From Ignavibacteriales bacterium UBA1304 (GTDB lineage Bacteria; Bacteroidota; Ignavibacteria; Ignavibacteriales; Ignavibacteriaceae): a DNA stretch of 64,000 bases. The DNA is taken from the NCBI GenBank assembly GCA_002307295.1, contig DBTY01000039.1:1-64000 (forward strand). Reading direction: 5' to 3'. The notes below the pieces were generated by a model. That model saw only the letters and a program-made list of their open reading frames with translations. It ran no database searches and was not told where the DNA came from. Shown one piece after another: positions 17,812-26,209 of this stretch (the stretch's first letter is position 1; every line of letters begins with the position of its first letter). A program made the position numbers and the translations under genes.

Positions 17812-18042
17812 ATGGATATAAATAAATTTGTGCGCAATTTTGAAGATGCAATTGATAATGTTGATGAAAATACTCTTTCAGGTGAATCAAAATTTCAGGA
17901 AATAGCTGAATGGGATTCATTAGCGTTATTATCAACATTGGCGATGCTTGATTCAGAGTATAATGTTAGCTTATCAGGAGAGGAAATAAAAAGTTGTTCG
18001 ACGTTACAGCAATTATTTGATCTAACCATTTCTAAAAAATGA
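17812..18042 (+). CDS. Acyl carrier protein
   Basis: A 76-aa acidic helical protein. The phosphopantetheine attachment serine is Ser36 in EWDSLALLST, an ACP-type DSL motif. It carries the acyl chain as a thioester between the KASIII upstream and the reductase downstream, whose ATG overlaps its stop by four bases (ATGA). The sequence differs from a housekeeping AcpP (no DSLDTVEL motif), which supports a specialised role. Confidence 0.88.
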   Translation: MDINKFVRNFEDAIDNVDENTLSGESKFQEIAEWDSLALLSTLAMLDSEYNVSLSGEEIKSCSTLQQLFDLTISKK

Positions 18043-18800
18043 GTCTTGAGATGAATGACTCCCCTTTTGACTTAACAGGTAAGATGTTTCTTGTAACGGG
18101 GGCGTCGTCTGGTATTGGAAGACAAATTTGCATTGGCATTTCCCAAATGGGGGGGAGCGTAGTAGCAGTTGGGCGAAACGCTGAAAAGCTTTCTGAAACG
18201 GAAAGCTTGTTAAAAGAGGGACGCCACATATTTTTTTCGGCAGATTTATCAATTGAGGAAGAGCGATTAGCGCTAATTGAAAAACTTCCTAAATTAAATG
18301 GGATAGTATACTCTGCAGGCGTTTTTGCATCATTGCCAATAAAATTTATTAATAAAGAAAAGCTGAATTCAGTTTATGGAATTAATTATGAAGCGGCAGC
18401 TTTTCTGGTTCAAACAGTATTGAAAAAAAAATTAATTGAACCAAACTCATCTATCGTTTTTATTTCATCAGTTGCAAGCTTTATCGGCGCTCCGGGAAAT
18501 GCTTTGTATGCCGGGTCGAAGGCCGCATTAAACGCTTTTAGTCGGGCGTTAGCTTTAGAGGTGGCAAAATCCAAAACGAGAGTGAACTGCGTACTGCCTG
18601 GTATAGTTAAAACCCCAATGACAGAAACGATAAACCAGCAATTATCCAAAGAAATGATAGCTGAAGATGAAAAAAAATATCCGTTGGGGTATGGGCTTCC
18701 TGAAGATATCGCAAATGCAGTCGTATTTTTATTATCTGATGCAAGCCGATGGATAACAGGAACTAGTCTTGTTATTGATGGCGGGCTCACAATCCAGTGA
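18039..18800 (+). CDS. FabG-like short-chain dehydrogenase (probable 3-ketoacyl-ACP reductase)
   Basis: A 253-aa SDR. The nucleotide site TGASSGIGR is at residues 20-28; the active-site set is Ser143/144 (ISSVAS), Tyr157 and Lys161 (YAGSK); PGIVKTPM follows and the C-terminus VIDGGLTIQ is typical of FabG-like enzymes. The expected reaction in this context is NAD(P)H reduction of 3-ketoacyl-ACP to 3-hydroxyacyl-ACP. Translational coupling to the ACP gene supports this. A second in-frame ATG at 18051 is possible. The gene converges with a glycosyltransferase, 23 bases away. Confidence 0.85.
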   Translation: MSLEMNDSPFDLTGKMFLVTGASSGIGRQICIGISQMGGSVVAVGRNAEKLSETESLLKEGRHIFFSADLSIEEERLALIEKLPKLNGIVYSAGVFASLPIKFINKEKLNSVYGINYEAAAFLVQTVLKKKLIEPNSSIVFISSVASFIGAPGNALYAGSKAALNAFSRALALEVAKSKTRVNCVLPGIVKTPMTETINQQLSKEMIAEDEKKYPLGYGLPEDIANAVVFLLSDASRWITGTSLVIDGGLTIQ

Positions 18801-18823
18801 CTTTAAAAAATATGCGTTGAGCG

Positions 18824-20053
18824 CTATTTAGATAAGAGTTCTTCGCAAATGATATTATGCATAAATTCCGCTCTAATTTTGTAATTGTGATCTCTTAATG
18901 TTCTATTCTGCCCTGCTTTTGCAATCGCTTCCCTTTCGCTTGGGTGATCTAAAAGCCATTTAACCTTTTCTGTACATTCAGCGGCTGTTTTAAATGTAAC
19001 AACTTCTTTATCCTCTTCAAACAGATCGTTAATATTCTTTTTCCAATCAGTCACTAAACAGGAGCCAATACCCGTAACTTCAAATAAGCGCATATTAGCG
19101 GCATATCCTTCGGCGGCAGTGCCATGCACATTAAATCCTATTTTTGAGTGGTACAGAGCTTTAAACATCTCAAGCCCGAATAGCGGAGGTTTTGTGATTT
19201 TTTTTATCGCAGATATATTTTCGACGTTTTTAGGAATTTCATTTAGGTAGTATGCTTTTTTAATTCCAGGCAAACTCTTAGCCAAAGAATTAAGTCCTGT
19301 CTTTTTTAATATTTCGGATGCAATATATGCGCTACCTCTTAAAAACAAATCAAGCGGTTTAATTGTTAGAATATTAGAATAAATTTCTATGTTTATCTTA
19401 GATGCGATAAGTTCGTCGACTATTTGTTTTCTTACAACATGCCCATCTGCGCCGGGAATGAAAGAACCGACAAATAAGAAATCAACTTCTGGATAAGGGT
19501 TGTTAATTTTTACTCGCTCTAATATCGATTCTTCGAAAGCATGATATATAGTGTAAGTTTTTAATCCAAATTCTTTAAATCTATTAGCAAACAAAGGCGA
19601 GCATACAAACATGAAATCAAATGCCCGAAATTGTTCAAGATACTGATTATTAAAAATTGTACAGCAGAACCCAATAATCAATTTAATGCTAGGAATTTTG
19701 GCGCGAAGCTCTGTTATAAAGTTGCCGTTAAATTTGTAACTATCCTGAAAAAATACAACATCCGGTTTTAGTTTTTTTAATTGGTCTACAACAATATCAA
19801 GACCAGTTGCAGAAGAACCGTTTTCTTTTGCCCACTCATTTTGAAGAGGAAACGCATTGGCTACAATTTCGTAAGACTCAGCGCCTAAAGATTTTAAATG
19901 CTCGCTATAATAATCTGCCCAGCCAAAACATTGAGCCATCAGATGGTTCAATTGAACCTCATAATTTTCAGACTTAATATTCGGGTTCAAATGATAATAG
20001 TGTTTTAAAAAATCCCTATATAACGACGTTATTTTTACAAATCTATAGCTCAT
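18824..20053 (-). CDS. Glycosyltransferase (GT-B, CgeB-like C-terminal domain)
   Basis: A 409-aa cytoplasmic glycosyltransferase. The C-terminal GYAANMRLFEVTGIGSCLVTDWK, then LFEEDKEVVTF and LLDHPSEREAIAKAGQNRTLRDHNY, match the Glyco_trans_1_2/CgeB-type donor-binding domain. The N-terminal half carries the acceptor side with PDVVFFQDSY. Sugar and acceptor unknown. The ATG at 20053 is preferred: AGG lies six bases before it and it avoids an 8-base overlap that a TTG at 20068 would give with the deacetylase gene. Last gene of a leftward series GMD-like, wzx, LpxD-like, PIG-L, GT. Confidence 0.8.
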   Translation of the reverse strand: MSYRFVKITSLYRDFLKHYYHLNPNIKSENYEVQLNHLMAQCFGWADYYSEHLKSLGAESYEIVANAFPLQNEWAKENGSSATGLDIVVDQLKKLKPDVVFFQDSYKFNGNFITELRAKIPSIKLIIGFCCTIFNNQYLEQFRAFDFMFVCSPLFANRFKEFGLKTYTIYHAFEESILERVKINNPYPEVDFLFVGSFIPGADGHVVRKQIVDELIASKINIEIYSNILTIKPLDLFLRGSAYIASEILKKTGLNSLAKSLPGIKKAYYLNEIPKNVENISAIKKITKPPLFGLEMFKALYHSKIGFNVHGTAAEGYAANMRLFEVTGIGSCLVTDWKKNINDLFEEDKEVVTFKTAAECTEKVKWLLDHPSEREAIAKAGQNRTLRDHNYKIRAEFMHNIICEELLSK

Positions 20054-20060
20054 ATTGCGC

Positions 20061-20699
20061 CTATTCAATCCACCTGATTATTTCAAAAGCTTCTGCATAT
20101 TTACAATTTGCCTGTGCTCCATGAGAGCAGGCAAGACCCCAAATAAAATCTTCAGAAAAATAGTTCCTTTGTTTAATGAATTGCGATTTATAGAATTTAA
20201 GCAATTCAATTTTTTTTGTAATCTGCTCTTTTTCAAGGCGTATTAACATTTGAGCGTTAAACGTAATGTTATTCCATGGGAGCTCGTAACTTATTATTGA
20301 TGAACAGTTCTTAAATGCGCGCACCATTTCGGTTGCGACGACAATATGATCCTGATGAAAATCATTCAATGAAGGGCCAAGGACTAAATCAGGTTTAAAC
20401 TTGTTTCTGACCGTCACGAGCTTTTCCAATATTTGCTGCCGTTCTTCAAATAAATATCTAACCCTGTAGTTTAATATATCAACGTTTTCATCCTTAATAC
20501 CCAATGACCTATATACATCAGTAAATTCAGTCTTTAATGTATCTTTGGGCATGCCTTCCGGGAGCGAATTTTCTGCAGTAGAAAAAACAACCCAATGAAT
20601 GTTATTCCCTTTTTCAAGTAAACGAATGATAGTTCCGCCGCACCCAAGTTCTGCATCGTCTGTATGGGGCGATAATATTAAAATATTCTTATTTTCCAT
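20061..20699 (-). CDS. PIG-L/LmbE family N-deacetylase
   Basis: A 212-aa zinc-dependent deacetylase that removes acetyl groups from N-acetylamino sugars. The metal-binding motif is PHTDDAELGCGG (His12, Asp14/15 region) with a later NDFHQDHIVVATE. It lies 11 bases after an LpxD-like N-acyltransferase gene on the same strand. A deacetylase beside an N-acyltransferase suggests that an N-acetyl is exchanged for another acyl chain (inference). Substrate may be nucleotide-linked or lipid-linked. Confidence 0.85.
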   Translation of the reverse strand: MENKNILILSPHTDDAELGCGGTIIRLLEKGNNIHWVVFSTAENSLPEGMPKDTLKTEFTDVYRSLGIKDENVDILNYRVRYLFEERQQILEKLVTVRNKFKPDLVLGPSLNDFHQDHIVVATEMVRAFKNCSSIISYELPWNNITFNAQMLIRLEKEQITKKIELLKFYKSQFIKQRNYFSEDFIWGLACSHGAQANCKYAEAFEIIRWIE

Positions 20700-20710
20700 A
20701 TAAAACCTGA

Positions 20711-21658
20711 TTATTTAATTAATTTTTTTAAAGCTCTTTGAGTATCGACATATTCTTTTAACGGTTTCGCCGGGACTCCTGTCCAAACTTCGCCATCTGG
20801 TATATGCCTGTTTACTACTGCGCCTAATCCAACAGTAACATTAGATCCAATATGAAGCTGATTTAATACCGAAGCAGAAGGAGCGACCCATGAGTAATCT
20901 CCAATTACTACGCTGCCTGCTAACATAGAATTTGCAATAATTGCGCAATGCTTCCCAATAACTACATTGTGAGCAATTTGAACCAAATTATCTATTTTGG
21001 TTCCTTCTCCTATTATTGTATCTCCAAGAGCGCCCCTGTCGATAGCGGCGTTAGCTCCAATTTCCACATTATCATGTATTATTACTCCCCCAAGATGAGG
21101 AAATTTTTCAAATTCTAATTTTTCATTCCTTGAATAGCCGTATCCGTCGCAGCCAATAACAACCCCGGCATGTATTATCACATTGTTCCCAATTGTCGTA
21201 TTGTCATATAAATAACAATTCCCGTCAATTATGACGTTATCTCCAATTTTACAATTGCCAATGTAAGTAAATGGTCCAATATACGAAGTCGGGCTTATTT
21301 GAGCGTCTGGATGTATTATTGCAGAAGGATGAATCTCTTTCCCTTTTTTGGGGATAAACAAGTTTTCTATAATACGAATAAAAATAAGTTTTGGATTATC
21401 TACCACAATAAAACATTTTGTTTTAGAAATGGTCTCGTCTATCTCTAAATTTTTATCGCAGATAATCAATCTGGCGAGGGTCTCGTTTATTAATTTATAT
21501 TTATCGTTTTTATTGCCTTTGATCCAGACTATAGATTCTTTATTTGCGAGCTCAATTGGTTTTGCATTATTAATGTATCCAATTTCGGTATTGCCTACTA
21601 TCGAATAGTCCTCTGGTAAAAACTCATATATGTCATTTAACGAATAATTTTTATTCAT
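20711..21658 (-). CDS. LpxD-like N-acyltransferase (left-handed beta-helix)
   Basis: A 315-aa hexapeptide-repeat enzyme with LpxD architecture: an N-terminal uridine-binding-like domain (about 1-100) and a beta-helix (about 108-290). The LpxD signature GYGY...GGVIIHDNVEIGANAAIDRG and KIDNLVQIAHNVVIG is present with the catalytic base His230. LpxD proteins transfer a 3-hydroxyacyl chain from ACP onto the 2-amino group of a UDP-sugar. Here it is inside a polysaccharide locus without lpxA, lpxC or fabZ and is somewhat shorter than usual LpxD (about 340), so a sugar-decorating role is proposed; it could still be the housekeeping lpxD. Confidence 0.8.
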   Translation of the reverse strand: MNKNYSLNDIYEFLPEDYSIVGNTEIGYINNAKPIELANKESIVWIKGNKNDKYKLINETLARLIICDKNLEIDETISKTKCFIVVDNPKLIFIRIIENLFIPKKGKEIHPSAIIHPDAQISPTSYIGPFTYIGNCKIGDNVIIDGNCYLYDNTTIGNNVIIHAGVVIGCDGYGYSRNEKLEFEKFPHLGGVIIHDNVEIGANAAIDRGALGDTIIGEGTKIDNLVQIAHNVVIGKHCAIIANSMLAGSVVIGDYSWVAPSASVLNQLHIGSNVTVGLGAVVNRHIPDGEVWTGVPAKPLKEYVDTQRALKKLIK

Positions 21659-21774
21659 ATCTTACGATTGAAATATAATATTAAAAAATATAGCCGCTTA
21701 TTGCAATTTTAATTGCTTACAAATTTAACAATTTATAGAGAAACAATAACCAAAGAATAAATGCTCAATAAAAT

Positions 21775-23268
21775 TTATTTGATTTTACTCTTCACTAAAG
21801 CGAATACCTTATAAACTATTTTATTTATATCCTCAGAGATATTAAATGTTAAAACTAAGACTGCAAATAGGATTGCAATGACTAAGCTTCTGATTATCAT
21901 ATCTATTATAACGGAATAGATAAATGGAATAAAATTGACTGCGGCTACAATAACGCCAATTATTAATAATCCTTTTACTGTATTGAAAGAAAACGGTTGT
22001 ATTCTCATCACATACAGCAAATAACTAAAGCGGATTGTATTGTAAATAAAAACGGATAAAGCCGAGGCCATTGCAGCTCCGGTTAATCCATATTTTGGTA
22101 TTAACCACAAATTTGTAAATATTGCAAGAAATCCAAGTATGCAGTTAAACATCAAGTCTGCTTTATAAAACTTTGACGTGCCTACAATCTCAGCGTTTAT
22201 TCCAGTAGCCATATCGAATAGTTTGCCAAGCCCAAGATAAAATACCACCCATTTACCGGCTGAATACTCGGCTCCGTTAGGAATGAGAGCAAAAATGCCG
22301 TCTATGTTGCTCCATATTCCAATAAATATCAACGAGCCTATAATTAATTGGTTAATAGACGATTTTTTATAAAGGTCTTCTAATTTTGCTATATCTTCGT
22401 TCTTATTGGCTTCCGAAACTAAAGGCACCAGCACCTGAGATAACGAGCGTCTTGGTATTTCAATTATTGTGGCTATATAAAAGGCTATTGTGTAAATGCC
22501 AGTAGCTCTTAAACCAGAATATGCGCTGAGCATAAGGCTGTCAACGTTCCCAATTATAATTGCGCTTGTGCTGCCTAATAATAAAAAACCGCTATACGTT
22601 GCAATTTGTTTAATCAACGGACTCCTGAACACATAAGTATTAGGCTTTAGGAACAGGTAATTTTGCGATTTTGTATATAATAGCAACGCAACTAAACCCG
22701 CTAAATATGAGCATATTATGTAATAAACCAGAGCGTCGAAATTAAAATAGCCTAAGAAAAATATTATCAGTCCCGCCGCAGTAAGAATTCTTATTTGCAC
22801 TTCCCTTACGTAGCTTGGAAAAACAGAACGCTGCTGTATAGTATTATAAGACTCCATTATGTTTGATAAAAGCAGAATGAGCGTAAATGGAATCAGATAA
22901 TAGTAGTACCTAATAAGAAGCGGCGCGTTTTTAAGGTAAACTGCGGAAATAGTATCTTTTAGCGATAAAAATATAACTACAAAAAGCGAAAAGCCGATAA
23001 GCCCTACCACGAGAATAAAAAATAATATTCCGTGATGCTGCTCTTTAGCGTCTTTGAAGTAAGGGAAAAAGCGGGAAGGGATATTTGCCGAGCTTAAAGA
23101 GGCCAGCGTTGCAAAAAGTCCGGCTACGTTTATAAGCGTTTTAGTAAGACCAACCTGTTCTGTATTAAGAACTAAAGGATACAGCCAAAGAATATTTATA
23201 AAGCCAAGAAGGACGCCGGAATAAGTAATAAAAACCGTCCTTATGCTTTGCCGGATTACAATTCCCAT
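21775..23268 (-). CDS. Wzx-type polysaccharide flippase (MOP superfamily)
   Basis: A 497-aa integral membrane protein with about 12-14 hydrophobic segments spread over the whole length. The organisation, with NTEQVGLTKTLINVAGLFATLAS at the N-terminus and LPKYGLTGAAMASALSVFIYN-like segment (residues about 390-410), fits Wzx/RfbX and related exporters that flip undecaprenyl-linked repeat units across the inner membrane. It confirms that this locus makes a lipid-linked surface glycan. It follows the GMD-like gene with a 27-base gap. Confidence 0.85.
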   Translation of the reverse strand: MGIVIRQSIRTVFITYSGVLLGFINILWLYPLVLNTEQVGLTKTLINVAGLFATLASLSSANIPSRFFPYFKDAKEQHHGILFFILVVGLIGFSLFVVIFLSLKDTISAVYLKNAPLLIRYYYYLIPFTLILLLSNIMESYNTIQQRSVFPSYVREVQIRILTAAGLIIFFLGYFNFDALVYYIICSYLAGLVALLLYTKSQNYLFLKPNTYVFRSPLIKQIATYSGFLLLGSTSAIIIGNVDSLMLSAYSGLRATGIYTIAFYIATIIEIPRRSLSQVLVPLVSEANKNEDIAKLEDLYKKSSINQLIIGSLIFIGIWSNIDGIFALIPNGAEYSAGKWVVFYLGLGKLFDMATGINAEIVGTSKFYKADLMFNCILGFLAIFTNLWLIPKYGLTGAAMASALSVFIYNTIRFSYLLYVMRIQPFSFNTVKGLLIIGVIVAAVNFIPFIYSVIIDMIIRSLVIAILFAVLVLTFNISEDINKIVYKVFALVKSKIK

Positions 23269-23295
23269 AAAAATAAAATCGGTAAATAATAAAGG

Positions 23296-24255
23296 TTAGT
23301 TTTTAGATAGTTCACTTTGTATCATCATTTCAATTACGTTTTCTACCTTGTATTTAGCTTCCCAGCCGAGGATTCTCTTTGCTTTAGAAGGATCGCCAAG
23401 GCTGACAGAAATATCAGTGGGTCTGTTTAAATTTTCGTCGTGTTCTAAGTAGTCTTTATAATTAAGACCAAGAGTTTTAAAAGAGATTTCGACAAACTCC
23501 TCCAGCGAAATGTTTTTACCCGTGGCAATAACAAAATCGGTAGGATATGGCTGTTGTAAAATTCTGAACATGGCGTCGGTAAACTCCGGAGCCCAGCCCC
23601 AGTCTCTTTTTATTTGGGTGTTTCCCAATTTTAGCGTTAACTTTTCCCCCTGCGAAATTCTACAGGCGGTTTCAATAATTTTTTTTGTTACAAATCGTTT
23701 TGGTCTTAAAGGCGATTCGTGATTGAATAATATCCCTGAACAGGCGAATAGATTATACGCCTCGCGGTAATTGGCCACTAACCAGAACGCAGTCGATTTT
23801 GCGACTGCATAAGGGCTCCTTGGTTTAAAAGGGGTTTCTTCATTTGCGGCGGAGCCGTCTGTATCTCCAAAGCACTCGCTTGAGCAGGCGTTATAAAATT
23901 TTGTATTTAATTTATGAAATCTTAAAACTTCAAGAATATTTAGCGTGCCTATGCTAATGCTTTCAAGCGTTTCTACAGGCTGAAGAAATGAAAGACCTAC
24001 GGAAGACTGCCCGGCCATATTGTAAATCTCGTCAGGCTGTATCTGCAATATTGTCTGCATAACGCTTCTGAAGTCGATCAGAGACATAGAATGAAGGCTG
24101 ACCTTGTCGTATATGCCAAGAGCTTTTAATCCGCGGAAACCGGCAAGATCGGCGTCTCTGGAGGCGCCAAAAACCTGATATCCTTTTTTTAATAATATAT
24201 CGGCAAGATACGCTCCGTCTTGTCCGGAGACGCCGATTATTAACGCTTTTTTCAT
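23296..24255 (-). CDS. GDP-mannose 4,6-dehydratase-like NDP-sugar epimerase/dehydratase
   Basis: A 319-aa extended SDR. N-terminal GVSGQDGAYLADILL, active-site SSE (Ser126, Glu127) and Tyr149/Lys153 (YAVAK), and RDWGWAPEF are GMD-family features. It is 50 residues shorter than the true gmd at 54671-55780 and lacks the RRSSSFNTGR segment that contacts NADP in GMD. It may therefore be a 4-reductase (RMD-like) or act on another nucleotide sugar. First gene of the leftward glycan operon; the 160-base AT-rich region upstream is shared with the divergent GT-methyltransferase gene. Confidence 0.78.
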   Translation of the reverse strand: MKKALIIGVSGQDGAYLADILLKKGYQVFGASRDADLAGFRGLKALGIYDKVSLHSMSLIDFRSVMQTILQIQPDEIYNMAGQSSVGLSFLQPVETLESISIGTLNILEVLRFHKLNTKFYNACSSECFGDTDGSAANEETPFKPRSPYAVAKSTAFWLVANYREAYNLFACSGILFNHESPLRPKRFVTKKIIETACRISQGEKLTLKLGNTQIKRDWGWAPEFTDAMFRILQQPYPTDFVIATGKNISLEEFVEISFKTLGLNYKDYLEHDENLNRPTDISVSLGDPSKAKRILGWEAKYKVENVIEMMIQSELSKN

Positions 24256-24415
24256 AGGAATAAAATCTTAAAAAAAATTTATAAATGATAAAAATAAAAT
24301 AGTATTTTTATGTAATTAAATCAGATTTATTATGCCGCAATAGTTTGTTATGTATAATAAACGGTATTTATAAGATAATGCATAATTAAATATTTTCATA
24401 GTTATAAATAAGCCA

Positions 24416-26209
24416 ATGAAAGAAATCAGATATAAAGTCCTTTTTGTAGCAAGCTGGTATCCTAACCGCATAAATAATGTATTGGGAGTATTTGTAAAAA
24501 GGAAAGCTCTTGCCGTATTAAAACATTGCGACGTTGCAGTTCTGTACGTATGCCGCGATACTTCGTTAACCGATAAAAGGTACGAGCTTGACGCCGTCTG
24601 GGAAGACGGGCTGTATACAGTGCGCGTATATTTTAATCCTAAATCAAAAGGGATCAGGGCTAAAATTGCTTTTAACTTTATGTTCTTTAAAGCTCATTTT
24701 ATTGGCTGGCGGTATATAAGGAAAAGCTGGGGACATGAAGATCTGATGCATGTTAACGTAATTGACAGAGCCGGATACTTTACTCTGATGATTAACCTGC
24801 TGAAAGGAACTCCATATGTTATTACAGAACACTCGACGCCGGATATAAAATTTGTAAAAGGCGAAACCAATAAAACCCATGTTCCGCTTAAGTTTTTGAA
24901 AGGCGCCGTACTTAAAAGAAGTTATTTCGCAAACGTCGATTCAAAGGCTTCTTTGGATTATTTGCATAAGGTTGGTTTTACGGGTAATTTTGGGATAATT
25001 CAGAACGTAGTTGAAATTAATCCTGATTATTTAACTTCTGCCGGAAACAAAAAAGACGGCATAAAGCGCGCCGTGCATATATCCATCTTAAATGAAAGGA
25101 AAAACGTTTCGGATATTATCCGCGCCTTTGTGTATCTCTATAACGATCTTAACAAAAAAAATATCGAGCTGCACATAATAGGCAACGGCGAACAGAAAGA
25201 AGCGCTGAAAAAATTAGCCTCAGAAAACGGAATATTAGATAACTGCGTAATATTCCACGGATATGTAGACGACGCAGAAAAACTAAAAATTCTTACCGAC
25301 GCTGATTTCCATATCCTTAACAGCGACGAAGAAGGTTTTTCCGTTGTTACGGCCGAAGCTATATTATACGGCATTCCTGTTATTGCAACTAAATGCGGCG
25401 GCCCGGAAGATTTTGTGACTAAAGAAACCGGACTTTTAATTGATAGAAGAAATTTAGATCAGCTGAAAGAAGCAATTTTGTATATGGTGGAACATTCTGA
25501 GGAGTATGATCCTAAAACTCTTCAGGAATATGGAAGAAATAAATTTTCGCCTGAAGTAATTGGAGAAATAACTTACAACGTTTATAAACAGGCAGTTACT
25601 TATTGGCACGCAGGCAATACGGCTCAATTAGTAAAAATAGATCCCGCATGGAAAGTGCTTGACGTCGGCAGCGGCCACCAGGCAAATAAAAGAGCTAATT
25701 ACCTGCTGGAAAAATTTATTGGCGAGTCTATTCACCGGACAAACCAGAAGATTGACGTTCCCGAAGATAAGTATCTAATTGGCGGCGACGCATTACAGGC
25801 TCCTTTCAGAGACAAAGAATTTGACTACGTTATAGCTTCTCACATAGCAGAGCATGTAGACGATCCGGTGACGTTTTGCAGAGAGCTGCAAAGGATTGCC
25901 AAAGGCGGTTATATAGAAACCCCGGGTCCATTAACGGAGTTTTTACTGCCTGCGCCTTCGCATAAATGGGTTGTTAAAAAGAGAGGGAACGGATTAATAT
26001 TTACAGAAAACAAATATAAAAAGCCGTATTCCTCTTTGTTTTATTCAGTTTTTTATCTGAACAGAGAAGGATACGGCTTCAAAACGTTAAAAACTAATAA
26101 TGCGTTTATTAAGTTAATTAGCTTCTTTCTTATCAAAATCTGGAAACATCTTCCTGACGCTTACGCCAAACTTGAATGGAAAGATAATTTCGACTCACGC
26201 ATTGACTGA
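24416..26209 (+). CDS. Fusion protein: GT4 glycosyltransferase plus class I methyltransferase
   Basis: A 597-aa two-domain enzyme. Residues 1-395 form a GT4-type GT-B glycosyltransferase (start KVLFVASWYPNRINNVLGVFV; donor-site motif DEEGFSVVTAEAILYGIPVIAT near residue 305). Residues about 405-597 form a SAM-dependent methyltransferase with motif I VLDVGSGHQ (about 413), DALQAPFRDKEFDYVIASHIAEHVDDP and KGGYIETPGP. It could add a sugar and methylate it, or cap chain growth by methylation (inference). The 3' end overlaps the convergent YfhO gene by 15 bases. Confidence 0.85.
   Translation: MKEIRYKVLFVASWYPNRINNVLGVFVKRKALAVLKHCDVAVLYVCRDTSLTDKRYELDAVWEDGLYTVRVYFNPKSKGIRAKIAFNFMFFKAHFIGWRYIRKSWGHEDLMHVNVIDRAGYFTLMINLLKGTPYVITEHSTPDIKFVKGETNKTHVPLKFLKGAVLKRSYFANVDSKASLDYLHKVGFTGNFGIIQNVVEINPDYLTSAGNKKDGIKRAVHISILNERKNVSDIIRAFVYLYNDLNKKNIELHIIGNGEQKEALKKLASENGILDNCVIFHGYVDDAEKLKILTDADFHILNSDEEGFSVVTAEAILYGIPVIATKCGGPEDFVTKETGLLIDRRNLDQLKEAILYMVEHSEEYDPKTLQEYGRNKFSPEVIGEITYNVYKQAVTYWHAGNTAQLVKIDPAWKVLDVGSGHQANKRANYLLEKFIGESIHRTNQKIDVPEDKYLIGGDALQAPFRDKEFDYVIASHIAEHVDDPVTFCRELQRIAKGGYIETPGPLTEFLLPAPSHKWVVKKRGNGLIFTENKYKKPYSSLFYSVFYLNREGYGFKTLKTNNAFIKLISFFLIKIWKHLPDAYAKLEWKDNFDSRID

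Noticed and set aside
16778..18800. KASIII-ACP-SDR as the housekeeping fatty-acid operon
   Set aside because: No fabD, fabF, plsX, rpmF or fabZ nearby; ACP lacks the AcpP DSLDTVEL motif; neighbours are sugar genes.
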